Program-made: the position numbers and the translations under genes | In this document: piece after piece, positions 1-7,795 of the stretch | Layout: each line of letters begins with the position of its first letter | Numbering within the stretch: the stretch's first letter is position 1 | DNA from: Lichenifustis flavocetrariae | Lineage (GTDB): Bacteria > Pseudomonadota > Alphaproteobacteria > Rhizobiales > Beijerinckiaceae | Direction of reading: 5' to 3' | NCBI RefSeq assembly: GCF_026130545.1 | Contig: NZ_JAMOIM010000006.1 | Span: 124,001-188,000, forward strand | Length of the DNA: 64,000 bases | The notes under the pieces: generated by a model | Databases searched by the model: none | What the model was told of the DNA's origin: nothing | What the model saw: the letters and a program-made list of their open reading frames with translations, nothing else

Positions 1-94
1 TCGGATCAGCCGCCGGCTGACCGGCCGCCCCGTGGACCGCACAGGCCAGGGCGATCAGGCCACTGCAAACGAACACAATGGGACGATACGCCAT
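1..94 (-). CDS. Secreted protein, 5' fragment (runs off left edge)
   Basis: Only the first 31 codons are in the window. The ATG at 94 is preceded by AGGAG about nine bases upstream. The translation begins MAYRPIVFVCSGLIALAC and continues AVHGAAGQPAADP: a short basic start, a hydrophobic core of about 15 residues and an Ala-x-Ala-like cleavage region. This is a typical Sec signal peptide, so the product is exported. The mature protein lies outside the window and its function cannot be read. The ribosome-binding site lies within an 8-bp inverted repeat (99-120). The ATG reading is preferred because the other frames here give arginine-rich translations without a start site. Confidence 0.6.
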   Translation of the reverse strand, partial: MAYRPIVFVCSGLIALACAVHGAAGQPAADP

Positions 95-98
95 GAGA

Positions 99-120
99 GC
101 GGCTCCTGATTCGGAGCCGC
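99..120 (-). promoter_or_regulatory. Stem-loop covering the ribosome-binding site of the left-edge gene
   Basis: GCGGCTCC (99-106) and GGAGCCGC (113-120) form a perfect 8-bp stem with a 6-base loop, ending five bases before the ATG at 94. On the minus strand the AGGAG motif straddles the loop and the 3' arm. It could limit translation initiation. This is inferred from pairing only. Confidence 0.35.
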
Positions 121-133
121 CAAATTAAACGCC

Positions 134-159
134 CCGACGCGCGACTCCAAACGCGTCGG
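134..159 (-). terminator. Probable ilvE terminator
   Basis: Eight bases after the ilvE stop codon on the minus strand, CCGACGCG and CGCGTCGG form a perfect 8-bp stem with a 10-base loop. It is followed by GGCGTTTAATTT, a loose T-rich tail. This fits an intrinsic terminator for ilvE. Confidence 0.55.
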
Positions 160-166
160 CCCCGTC

Positions 167-1267
167 TCAGAACACTCTGTGGACCCAACCATAGGCATCT
201 GCCGCCGCACCGCGCTGCAGATCGGTCAGGGACCGCCGCAGGCTCTGGGCCACCGAATCGTTTTCGCGCCCTTGGGCCATGCTGAACGATCCGGCGCCGT
301 CCTTGACCTCGCCGATCGGGGCGATCACGGCGGCGGTGCCGCACGCGAAGGCCTCGCGCAGCCGGCCGCTCTCGGCGTCGGCACGCCATTGCTCGATGCT
401 GTAGGGTTCTTCACGCACGTCAAGCCCGCTGGCCCGCGCCAGGGTGATGATGGAATCCCGGGTGATCCCGGGCAGGATCGTGCCGGACAGGGGCGGCGTG
501 ACGAGCGAGCCATCGTCAAACACGAAGAACACGTTCATGCCGCCGAGTTCCTCGACCCAGCGCCGCTCGATCGCATCGAGGAACACCACCTGATCGCAGC
601 CCTGCCGCATCGCCTCGGCCTGGGCCGGCAGGCTCGCCGCGTAGTTGCCGCCGCATTTCGCAGCGCCGGTGCCGCCCGGCGCCGCCCGCGTATAGCTGCG
701 CGAGACCCAGACCGAGATCGGCTTCGGCCCGCTCTTGAAATAGGAACCGACCGGCGACGCGATGACCATGTAGAGGTAGTCGCTGGCGGGCTTGACGCCG
801 AGGAACGCTTCGCCGGCGATCATGAAGGGGCGCAGATAGAGACTGCCGCCCGGGGTGGTTGGGATCCAAGCCCGGTCGATCGACACGAGCTGGCTCACGG
901 ATTGGATGAACATGTCTTCGGGCAGCGCCGGCATGGCCAGACGCTCGGCCGAGTTGGCGAAACGCCGCGCATTGGCGTCGGGCCGGAACAGCACGGCGCC
1001 GCCGCCCTCGAGGCTGTAGGCCTTCATGCCCTCGAAGATTTCCTGGGCGTAGTGGAGCACGGCCGCCGCCGGATCCATGGTGATCGGCCGGCGCGCCTCG
1101 ACCGTGGCGTCATGCCAGCCCGCATCGGTGTTGTAACGGATCGTCACCATATGGTCGGTGAACACCCGGCCGAAATCGGGATTGGCCAGAAGAGCGGCGC
1201 GTTCCGCGTCGGCCACGGGCGCATGGTGGGGGATGGTCTTGAAGGCCGGTGCGGACTCACCACTCAT
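167..1267 (-). CDS. ilvE: Branched-chain amino acid aminotransferase
   Basis: A 366-residue fold-type IV PLP aminotransferase, the usual length for the BCAT family. It catalyses the reversible transfer of the amino group between glutamate and the 2-oxo acids of leucine, isoleucine and valine in the cytoplasm. Family signatures seen: an EIFEGMKAY-type segment near residue 80, LRPFMIAGE near 145-154, and the PLP-binding lysine in GAAKCGGNYAAS (Lys204). The C-terminal GTAAVIAPIG segment is also typical. The gene ends at a stem-loop terminator. The upstream neighbour on the same strand is a DoxX-like gene 130 bases away, so ilvE probably has its own promoter. The ATG at 1267 gives the expected N-terminus. 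Assignment is secure; preference between BCAA and other substrates rests on family membership. Confidence 0.93.
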   Translation of the reverse strand: MSGESAPAFKTIPHHAPVADAERAALLANPDFGRVFTDHMVTIRYNTDAGWHDATVEARRPITMDPAAAVLHYAQEIFEGMKAYSLEGGGAVLFRPDANARRFANSAERLAMPALPEDMFIQSVSQLVSIDRAWIPTTPGGSLYLRPFMIAGEAFLGVKPASDYLYMVIASPVGSYFKSGPKPISVWVSRSYTRAAPGGTGAAKCGGNYAASLPAQAEAMRQGCDQVVFLDAIERRWVEELGGMNVFFVFDDGSLVTPPLSGTILPGITRDSIITLARASGLDVREEPYSIEQWRADAESGRLREAFACGTAAVIAPIGEVKDGAGSFSMAQGRENDSVAQSLRRSLTDLQRGAAADAYGWVHRVF

Positions 1268-1397
1268 CGAATTGTCTTTCTCGAATAGGTCAGTGTTGCT
1301 GTCTTATCTACCACGCGTTCAGGCAGTCGCGCTAGGCTGCGACCTTGTCAATCGGAAAAATCTTTGGGTCGACACGGGTTGTCGCGTGGTGCTGTGA

Positions 1398-1862
1398 TCA
1401 AGGGGTCTGAAGACGCGCCCCAGGAAGGCTGGCCGCGGTGTCAGAGCGGCGCTTGCGAAAGGGCCAGTCGATCACCCCGGCACAGAACAGGGCCCACCAC
1501 ACGAACACCGGCTGAAAGGCCAGGCGCGGTCCGTGATACCACCAGCTGTGCGGCAGGCTCGGGATATCGACGTTGCCGAAGGCATGCTTGATGTTGGCCG
1601 GGTAGACGCAGACCGCATAGAGCGCCAGCATGATCCCGGCGAGCCAGCGCGTGCGGGGAACGAATAGACCGAGACCACCGGCGATCTCGCACACCCCGGT
1701 CGCGATGACGGTGGCGCGGGGCGCCGGCACCCAATCCGGCATGATCGGCAAAAACGCTTCGGCCATGAAAACATGAACGAAGCCGAAACCGATGTAGAGA
1801 ACCGCCATCAGGCCGAGAAGGACCCAGCGGGCTCCGGCATGGGGCAGATCGTTCAGGTTCAT
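1398..1862 (-). CDS. DoxX-like small membrane protein
   Basis: A 154-residue integral membrane protein beginning MNLNDLPHAGARWVLLGL. The ATG at 1862 is preceded by AAAGG at a good distance; an open frame continues far upstream without a start site, so this internal ATG was chosen. Four hydrophobic segments are visible, at about residues 14-36, 48-66, 73-92 and 116-134. The order and the conserved GLGLF and PANIKHA segments resemble the DoxX/DoxX-like family, whose members are poorly characterised and often linked to redox stress. The C-terminal tail is basic (RKRRS). It is divergent from the SDR gene at 1975/1998, and the two share the short region between them. Function is not established. 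Confidence 0.7.
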   Translation of the reverse strand: MNLNDLPHAGARWVLLGLMAVLYIGFGFVHVFMAEAFLPIMPDWVPAPRATVIATGVCEIAGGLGLFVPRTRWLAGIMLALYAVCVYPANIKHAFGNVDIPSLPHSWWYHGPRLAFQPVFVWWALFCAGVIDWPFRKRRSDTAASLPGARLQTP

Positions 1863-1997
1863 CGTCGGACCTTTCTGGCTGGCGCGGGTGGGCGGGTCGT
1901 CTCGTCTTCGACCATGCGGCCCTAAGTCCGAGTCGAGGCGGCGTAGCGCCCCTCCGGGATAGATGGAACACAAGATGGCATCGTCGACAGAACCCGT

Positions 1998-2825
1998 ATG
2001 GTTCATCACCTCGGTTGCTCGACCGATTTCGGTCTCGAACTCGCCAAACTGGTGCTTGCGCGTGGTTGGCGGGCCGTCGTGACGGCGCGTGACAAGGACC
2101 GGGTGGCGGACCTCGCAGAGGGTGCGGACGGCCGTGCGCTGCCGCTCGCGCTCGATGTCACCGATGCCGAGGCGGTGCGGGTCGGCGTCGAAGCCGCGCT
2201 GGCGCAATTCGGCCGGATCGACGTCCTGGTGAACAATGCCGGCTATGGCTATCAAGCGAGTGTCGAGGAGGGGGAGGACGCGGAAATCCGCGCCCAGTTC
2301 GACGCCAACGTGTTCGGCTTGTTCGCTCTGACCCGCGCGGTTCTCCCCGGCATGCGGGCGCGCCGGCACGGCCATATCATCAACATCACATCCGTGGCCG
2401 GCTTGGTCGGCTTTCCGGGATCGGGCTATTATGCGGCGAGCAAGCATGCCGTCGAAGGCTGGTCCGACGCGCTGGCGGTCGAGGGCGCCCCGCTCGGCAT
2501 CAAAGTCACCTGCGTGGAGCCGGGCCCGTTCCGCACGGATTGGGCCGGGCGGTCGCTCAAGCAGACGCCGAACCGCATTGCCGATTATGCCGAGACGGCG
2601 GGCGCGCGTCTGAAGATGACTTCGGACGGCAGTGGCAAGCAGGCGGGCGACCCCGTCCGCGCCGCGCAAGCCATGATCGATCTGACCGAGCAGCTCAACC
2701 CGCCGCGCCATCTCGTTCTCGGCGCCTGGGGGCACGATGCCGTGACCAAGAGGATGCAGGAGCGGCTGACCGAGATCGAGAGCCTTCGAGACAAGGCTCT
2801 TGCAACCGACTATCCCAAGGACTGA
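1998..2825 (+). CDS. SDR-family oxidoreductase with probable 5' frameshift
   Basis: A short-chain dehydrogenase/reductase. As read from ATG 1998 the protein is 275 residues, with NNAG near residue 79, the catalytic YYAASK motif and a C-terminal substrate lobe. The N-terminus begins MVHHLGCSTDFG and lacks the first beta strand. The missing strand is present in another frame: ATG 1975 gives MASSTEPVWFIT, ending exactly two bases (TC, 2011-2012) before the GCSTDFG codons. Removing those two bases would restore a normal VWFIT-GCST-x-FG cofactor loop. The middle glycine of TGxxxGxG is Asp (GAT). Either the gene is decaying, or there is a sequencing error, or a shortened protein is made. The DUF2332 gene follows after 35 bases and may be cotranscribed. 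Confidence 0.7.
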   Translation: MVHHLGCSTDFGLELAKLVLARGWRAVVTARDKDRVADLAEGADGRALPLALDVTDAEAVRVGVEAALAQFGRIDVLVNNAGYGYQASVEEGEDAEIRAQFDANVFGLFALTRAVLPGMRARRHGHIINITSVAGLVGFPGSGYYAASKHAVEGWSDALAVEGAPLGIKVTCVEPGPFRTDWAGRSLKQTPNRIADYAETAGARLKMTSDGSGKQAGDPVRAAQAMIDLTEQLNPPRHLVLGAWGHDAVTKRMQERLTEIESLRDKALATDYPKD

Positions 2826-2860
2826 GCGGCGGGAGGACGAAAGGCGAGGCCAACGCGGCG

Positions 2861-3913
2861 ATGACAGATGCGCGATCTCTCGTCCTTTCCGCCTTCGCCA
2901 AGCAGGTGGAGTGGTGCGTCCGACTTGGCTCACCCTTCACGGCTTCGCTGCTGCGGCTCTTAGCCGACGACATTGCCACGGGCGGCGTCACCGCGATGGT
3001 CGTGGCCGACTGGCCCGGCGATCCGCTCAGCGATGCCCTGCCGTTGCGACTCGCCGGCGCCTTGCATGCGCTGGTGCTCAAGGGCCTGGCGCCGAATTTG
3101 GCGGATGTCTATCCGCCACATCCCACCACAGAGGTACGTCTCCGTGCGGCGGCGCTCCAGGCCCTCCGAGCGCATGAGACCTTCGTCGCCACCTTCCTTC
3201 AATCCCCGCCGCAGACCAATGAAGTCGGGCGCGCTGGCGTCCTGGTCGGCGGCTTTCTGACGATCGCGGCGAACACCGGCCTGCCGCTTCGGTTGCTGGA
3301 AATCGGCGCGAGCGCCGGGCTCAATTCGGTGTGGGACCTGTTTCACTACCGGCTGGGCGGAGCCGAATGGGGCGACCCCAGCAGCCTCGTGCATCTGACG
3401 CCGATCTGGCACGGCGCGATCCCTCCGGTCAGCGCAGCGATGGGCATCGTCGAGCGACGCGCCTGCGATCGCGCGCCAATCGACATTGCCGACCCCGACC
3501 AGCGGCTTCGCCTGAAGGCCTATGTCTGGCCCGATCAGACGGACCGATTGGCGCGGCTCGACGGCGCCCTCACACTTGCGCTTCGTCACGGCATCCGGGT
3601 CGAGACGGCAGACGCCGCGGACTGGGTACAGGCGCGGCTCGCCGAACCCGCGATCGCCTGCGCGACAGTGCTGTTCCACTCGATCATGTGGCAATATATG
3701 CCGGCACCGACGCAAGCCACCATCGCGGACACCCTGGCGCGTGCAGGGGACGGGGCCAGCGAGACGGCGCCGTTGGCCTGGCTCCGGTTCGAGCCGGCTG
3801 AGGGAACAATGCAACTCCGCCTGAAGCTCTGGCCCGGGGGCGAGGACCGGCTTCTGGCGGAGGCCCAACCGCACGGAAGCGAGATCTCCTGGCTTCCAGA
3901 CAGCAAAGATTAG
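2861..3913 (+). CDS. DUF2332 family protein
   Basis: A 350-residue protein starting MTDARSLVLSAFAKQVEWC. The ATG at 2861 was chosen because the open frame upstream overlaps the SDR gene and has no family similarity. The N-terminal part (residues 1-110) is helical, with a YPPHPTTEV segment. The centre carries LLEIGASAGLNSVWDLF (about 147-163), the glycine-rich loop typical of DUF2332 and reminiscent of a methyltransferase SAM-binding loop. A later segment, VLFHSIMWQYM, is another family hallmark. No function has been assigned to this family; a Rossmann-type methyltransferase is the reasonable guess. It follows the SDR gene by 35 bases and precedes the GntR regulator, which appears to start a new transcription unit. 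Confidence 0.75.
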   Translation: MTDARSLVLSAFAKQVEWCVRLGSPFTASLLRLLADDIATGGVTAMVVADWPGDPLSDALPLRLAGALHALVLKGLAPNLADVYPPHPTTEVRLRAAALQALRAHETFVATFLQSPPQTNEVGRAGVLVGGFLTIAANTGLPLRLLEIGASAGLNSVWDLFHYRLGGAEWGDPSSLVHLTPIWHGAIPPVSAAMGIVERRACDRAPIDIADPDQRLRLKAYVWPDQTDRLARLDGALTLALRHGIRVETADAADWVQARLAEPAIACATVLFHSIMWQYMPAPTQATIADTLARAGDGASETAPLAWLRFEPAEGTMQLRLKLWPGGEDRLLAEAQPHGSEISWLPDSKD

Positions 3914-3935
3914 CTGGACCGGCGGGTGCTGACGA

Positions 3936-3965
3936 TTGACTTCCAATCCGCCCTTCGTCTATCTC
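3936..3965 (+). promoter_or_regulatory. Predicted sigma-70-type promoter of the GntR regulator gene
   Basis: TTGACT (3936-3941) and TATCTC (3960-3965) are separated by 18 bases. The start point would fall near 3972, at the edge of the inverted repeat 3973-3991 and about 33 bases before ATG 4005. The TTGACT also supplies a TTG codon that an ORF caller may take as a start, but the promoter reading explains it better. Confidence 0.5.
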
Positions 3966-3972
3966 AACTGGT

Positions 3973-3991
3973 CTGCTGGATGGTCCAGCAG
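3973..3991 (+). promoter_or_regulatory. Candidate operator (inverted repeat) before the GntR gene
   Basis: CTGCTGGA, a 3-base TGG spacer, then TCCAGCAG: a perfect 8-bp inverted repeat placed at the predicted transcription start and just upstream of ATG 4005. FCD-type GntR regulators usually bind short palindromes overlapping their own promoter, so autoregulation is a natural reading. Binding by the adjacent gene product is inferred. Confidence 0.5.
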
Positions 3992-4004
3992 GTCAGAGCG
4001 ACCG

Positions 4005-4769
4005 ATGCGTTCCTCAGCCCGCCTCTCCGAGCCGTTGGCCCTGCGCGATGTCCCGAGCTTTCGGGACACGATCGTCAAGCGCTCGATCAAGGATCAGGTG
4101 GCGGACAAGATCGCCGGGCTGATCGCGTCCGGCATCCTGCAGATCGGCGATGCGCTCCCCGGCGAACGTGAACTCGCCGCCGCCCTAAATGTCAGCCGCG
4201 AAACGGTGCGAGGGGCCATTCAGATCCTGGCGTTGCGGGGTGTGTTGGAGGTGTCTCAAGGCGCCCGGACCCGCGTCGTGCGTGCGGAGGTTGGCCGGAT
4301 CGCCATCGGCTTTGCCACCGCGCGGGCGATCGACGCCTATGATCTCGATGCGGTTCATGCCGCGCGCATCCTGGTCGAACGGCAAATCGTGGGGGAGGCG
4401 GCGCAACGGATCGATGCCGCGACGCTCGCGACGCTCGACCGGCTCATCGCCGCCCAGGAGTCTGCCCTCGACGACCCGGTGCGATTCCTGATCAGCGACC
4501 GAGAATTTCACCTGACCATCTACGGGGCCGCGGCCAATCCGCTGTTGGGCGATTTCGCGACCGACCTCTACGCCTACATGATGGAGCGTCGTCGCGTCGT
4601 CGTCGCCGGTCCGGGCGCCATCCTGCGGAGCACGCAGGATCACCGTGCCATCCTGGAGGCGTTCCGCCGCCACGATGCCGAGGCCGCCGTGGCGGCTTTC
4701 GCGGTCCACACGGAACGGATTTACGAGACGACGCGATCGGTGCTGGAGGTTCGCCCGGCATCCGCTTAA
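4005..4769 (+). CDS. FadR-type (FCD) GntR transcriptional regulator
   Basis: A 254-residue regulator from ATG 4005. The winged helix-turn-helix spans about residues 25-90 (KDQVADKIAGLIASG, then LPGERELAAALNVSRETVR). An FCD effector domain follows. It contains DREFHLTIY, then QDHRAILEAF and a late VHTERI, the Asp/His set that binds a metal in this subfamily. The effector is probably a sugar acid or pathway intermediate, given that the next eight genes build a tetronate uptake and breakdown route. A longer start (TTG 3936) would overlap the predicted promoter and operator and add a non-conserved serine-rich leader, so it was rejected. It lies 92 bases before the ABC binding-protein gene on the same strand. 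Confidence 0.85.
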   Translation: MRSSARLSEPLALRDVPSFRDTIVKRSIKDQVADKIAGLIASGILQIGDALPGERELAAALNVSRETVRGAIQILALRGVLEVSQGARTRVVRAEVGRIAIGFATARAIDAYDLDAVHAARILVERQIVGEAAQRIDAATLATLDRLIAAQESALDDPVRFLISDREFHLTIYGAAANPLLGDFATDLYAYMMERRRVVVAGPGAILRSTQDHRAILEAFRRHDAEAAVAAFAVHTERIYETTRSVLEVRPASA

Positions 4770-4776
4770 GACACGA

Positions 4777-4844
4777 GACGGCCTATCAAAGCCGTCGGCA
4801 ACCCGCGCTCATAAGCGGGGGCAAGAAATCCGTCCCCGACGGTG
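4777..4844 (+). promoter_or_regulatory. Three small tandem stem-loops ahead of the ABC operon
   Basis: Between the regulator stop and the binding-protein start there are three consecutive inverted repeats: GACGGC/GCCGTC (4777-4796), CCCGC/GCGGG (4802-4819) and CCGTC/GACGG (about 4832-4844). None has a T-tract. They could be part of a leader RNA, an RNA processing site that favours the highly needed binding protein, or weak termination. No riboswitch family is recognised. Confidence 0.3.
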
Positions 4845-4861
4845 ATGAAGGAGAGGAAACG

Positions 4862-5830
4862 ATGGAACGTCGAACAGTTCTGAAACTTGGGATCGGCCTC
4901 GGTGCCGCGCTGGGGGCACTGCGCCCCGCGATGGCGGCCGGCAAGGAGATCGTCTATATCACGCCAGGTCTCGACCTGCCGTTCTGGCGCGCGGTCTCCA
5001 AAGGGGTGGAGACGGCCGCGAAGGCCAAGGGCTACGCGTTCCAGGCGCTCGATTCCCACAACAGCGCCCAGACGCAACTGCAGAACGCCCAGGATTCGAT
5101 CGCCCGCAATGTCGCCGGCATCGTGCTCTCGCCGACCGATTCCTCGACCGCCCCGAGCGTGTTGACGATCGCCAAGCGCGCCGGCATCCCGGTCGTCATC
5201 GCCGATATCGGAGCGAATAGCGGCGACTACGTCTCCTATGTGGCGTCGAACAATTACGAGGGCGCTCATGGTGTCGGGCTCGGCCTTGCCGCGGCTCTCA
5301 AGAAGAAGGGCTGGGAGGCCGGTACGGTCGGCATCGTGGGTATCTCTCAGGCCCGCAAGAACGGCCAGGCCCGCACCAAGGGTTTCCTTGACGGCCTGAA
5401 GGAGGGGGGCTTCACCGGCAAGGTCGCGGAGATCATGCAGATGCAGTCCTACACGACGGATGAGACCTACAAGTTCACGCAGGATCTGCTCACCGCGAAC
5501 CCCGGCATGCGCGGGCTCTTCATCCAGACCGACCAGCCGACGCTCGGCGCCCTCCGAGCCATCAAGGCGGCGCGACGCACCGGCGAGGTATTGGTGGCGG
5601 CGTTCGACGGCATTCCGGAATTCGTCGACCTGCTGAAGTCCGGCGATGTGGTGGTCACCGGCATGCAGCAACCCTTCCTCATGGGGAGCACTTCGGGCGA
5701 CTCGCTGATCGAGGCCATCGGGGGCGGCAAGCCCGAGCATGAGATCACCGTGCCGATCCTGGCGGTCACGAGCGAGACGATCGACGCGCAATTGCCGACG
5801 ATCAAGAAGACCGTTTTCGGCGACGTCTGA
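4862..5830 (+). CDS. Sugar ABC transporter substrate-binding protein (ribose type)
   Basis: A 322-residue periplasmic binding protein of the type-I (RbsB-like) fold. The signal sequence starts MERRTVLKLGIGLGAALG; its RRTVLK core resembles a twin-arginine motif, and cleavage probably follows AMAA. The body shows the expected features: IVYITPGLDLPFW, then IVLSPTDSS, VVIADIGAN, and the C-terminal VAAFDGIPEF and TGMQQP segments. The start is preceded by GGAGAGGAAACG. It is the first structural gene of an ABC importer (ATPase and permease follow) directly linked to denD-otnKCI, so the ligand is inferred to be D-erythronate or another four-carbon sugar acid or polyol. The exact ligand cannot be read from sequence. 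Confidence 0.88.
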   Translation: MERRTVLKLGIGLGAALGALRPAMAAGKEIVYITPGLDLPFWRAVSKGVETAAKAKGYAFQALDSHNSAQTQLQNAQDSIARNVAGIVLSPTDSSTAPSVLTIAKRAGIPVVIADIGANSGDYVSYVASNNYEGAHGVGLGLAAALKKKGWEAGTVGIVGISQARKNGQARTKGFLDGLKEGGFTGKVAEIMQMQSYTTDETYKFTQDLLTANPGMRGLFIQTDQPTLGALRAIKAARRTGEVLVAAFDGIPEFVDLLKSGDVVVTGMQQPFLMGSTSGDSLIEAIGGGKPEHEITVPILAVTSETIDAQLPTIKKTVFGDV

Positions 5831-5896
5831 TCGCTTTCATGCCCGGACCGGCGAAGGCCGGTTCGGTGCAGGACCCTCGTTTTCGCCGGATCGCTC

Positions 5897-7795
5897 GTGA
5901 ACGCACCCCTTCCGAAAGAGCCGAAACCTCCGCTGCTCCTGGCCCGTGGCATCACCAAGGCCTTCGACCGCACGCAGGCGCTTGCGGGCGCGGATTTTGA
6001 GCTGAACGAGCGTGAGATCCACGGCCTGCTCGGCGCCAACGGCGCCGGCAAGTCGACTTTGTCCAAGATCATCGCCGGCCATCAGAGCTTCGATGACGGC
6101 GAGATCACCTACCGGGGCTACCCGATCAAGCTGCGTTCGACCCGCGACGCGCTGAGGATCGGCATCGCGATCGTCATGCAGGAAACGAGCCTCGTGCCCG
6201 ACCTGACCGTGATGGAGAACATTTTCCTCCCCGAACTCGGCCGCTCGGGCTGGCTCGACTATGGCAGCATGCGCAAGCGGGGGCTCGAACTGCTCGCAAG
6301 CCTCGGCCAGGCCGATGCACTGCCGCTCGACTGGGAGGTGCGGCGCCTGTCCTCCGCGCAAAAGCAGATCGTCGAGATCGCCAAGGCGCTCGGGGTGCGG
6401 GCCAAGCTCATCATCTTCGACGAGCCGACCGCCTCGCTGAGCCCGACCGAGGTCGACCGGCTGTTCGATATCATGACCCGCCTGCGCCTGTCCGGGCGCG
6501 GCCTCGTCTTCGTGTCGCATCGCCTGGAGGAGGTCTTCACCATCACGGACCGCGTCACGGTCCTGCGGGAAGGCCGCACGGTCATGAACGCGAAGCCGAC
6601 GACCTCGCTCAACCAGGCGGAGTTGATCCGCGCCATGGTGGGCGCGGAGATCGGCGCCATCTATGCGGCGCCGCACGTGATGACGAGCGACGTCAAGGCG
6701 CCCGTGGCCTTGGAGGTTCGCAATCTTGCCGCGGGGGCCGCCGTTCGCGACGTGTCGTTCACGGCTCATCGGGGTGAGATCCTCGGCCTCGGCGGTCTTG
6801 TCGGCGCGGGCCGCTCGGAATGCGTCGAGGCGATCTTCGGGCTGCGCCCGCGTACCGGCGGCACGGTGCTGTTGGACGGCAAGGCCTTGCGGCCCGAAAA
6901 CCCGCGCGCGGCCATCCGGGCCGGCATGGGTTTCGTGGCCGAGGATCGCCGGACGCAGAACATCGTGCCCGATCTCACCGTGAAGGAGAACCTGCTGCTC
7001 GCCTATCTCGGGGCGCACAGCGGGCTCGGGTTGGGCTATGCCAAATGCGAGAAGAAGGTTGAGCAGTTGCTCGGCCGCCTCGGCCTGCCGGCCCATCGGC
7101 TGATGGATGCCTCGATGCTCAATTTTTCGGGCGGCATGCAGCAGAAGATCATTATCGCCCGCTGGCTGCTGCTCGACCCCAAGGTGCTGGTCCTCGACGA
7201 GCCCACCAAGGGGGTCGACATCGGCACCCGCGCGTCGATCTATTCCATGCTGCGCGATATCGCGACCGACGGCGTGGCGGTCGTGGTCGTGTCCTCCGAC
7301 TTCGAGGAACTGCTGGGCCTGAGCGACCGCGTGATCGTGATGAGCGACGGCCGGTCGGTCGCCGACCTGCCGAGCGCCGTGCTCGACGAGGAGAAGCTCA
7401 CGCTCCTCGCGGCGCCCCGGACCTCGATGGCCCGCAATACGGCCCTGCTGCAGGATCTGACGCGCGAGAACGGCGGCGCGGGCTTCTGGGCCTTGATCGA
7501 GGACGAGCGCGTGATCTGCCTCAACGCGGTCGTGTCCGATCGGGGCGCCGACCCCGGCTTCAAGGCCGGTGAGGCCCGTATCCTCGCCGAGACGCGCATT
7601 CCACGGGCGCTGCGGCGACGCGAGTGCATCTTCGTGACCGAGGCGGACGCGACCCGTGCCACCCTGCTGGTGCCGATCAGGAGCCCGCGCGGGCATGACA
7701 TGGGCTGGGTCGGCCTCAGCCTGCCCAACGACCACAAGATGCCTCCTCCCGAAGCCATCAAGTTCCGCATCGACACATTGGCGGCCTCGCTATGA
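5897..7795 (+). CDS. Sugar ABC transporter ATPase (RbsA/XylG type) with extra C-terminal domain
   Basis: A 632-residue protein with a GTG start at 5897. Residues about 12-245 form the first nucleotide-binding domain: GANGAGKST, signature LSSAQKQ and IIFDEPTAS. Residues about 250-500 form the second, with the degenerate Walker A GLVGAGRSE normal for this family, signature FSGGMQQK and VLDEPTKG. Family members usually end near 500 residues. Here about 125 more follow, including FWALIEDERVICLN and a LLVPIRSPRG-type strand before GWVGLSLPN, which looks like a GAF-type sensor fold. It energises import with the permease, whose gene overlaps by 4 bases (ATGA). The added domain suggests ligand control of transport; that is inference. 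Confidence 0.88.
   Translation: MNAPLPKEPKPPLLLARGITKAFDRTQALAGADFELNEREIHGLLGANGAGKSTLSKIIAGHQSFDDGEITYRGYPIKLRSTRDALRIGIAIVMQETSLVPDLTVMENIFLPELGRSGWLDYGSMRKRGLELLASLGQADALPLDWEVRRLSSAQKQIVEIAKALGVRAKLIIFDEPTASLSPTEVDRLFDIMTRLRLSGRGLVFVSHRLEEVFTITDRVTVLREGRTVMNAKPTTSLNQAELIRAMVGAEIGAIYAAPHVMTSDVKAPVALEVRNLAAGAAVRDVSFTAHRGEILGLGGLVGAGRSECVEAIFGLRPRTGGTVLLDGKALRPENPRAAIRAGMGFVAEDRRTQNIVPDLTVKENLLLAYLGAHSGLGLGYAKCEKKVEQLLGRLGLPAHRLMDASMLNFSGGMQQKIIIARWLLLDPKVLVLDEPTKGVDIGTRASIYSMLRDIATDGVAVVVVSSDFEELLGLSDRVIVMSDGRSVADLPSAVLDEEKLTLLAAPRTSMARNTALLQDLTRENGGAGFWALIEDERVICLNAVVSDRGADPGFKAGEARILAETRIPRALRRRECIFVTEADATRATLLVPIRSPRGHDMGWVGLSLPNDHKMPPPEAIKFRIDTLAASL

Noticed and set aside
1398-2933. 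511-codon minus-strand frame spanning the DoxX-like and SDR genes
   Set aside because: Only its last 154 codons are conserved and preceded by a ribosome-binding site. The rest is the antisense of the SDR gene.
5837-7735. 632-codon minus-strand frame opposite the sugar ATPase
   Set aside because: Mirror shadow of a strongly biased gene; the plus strand has two complete nucleotide-binding domains.
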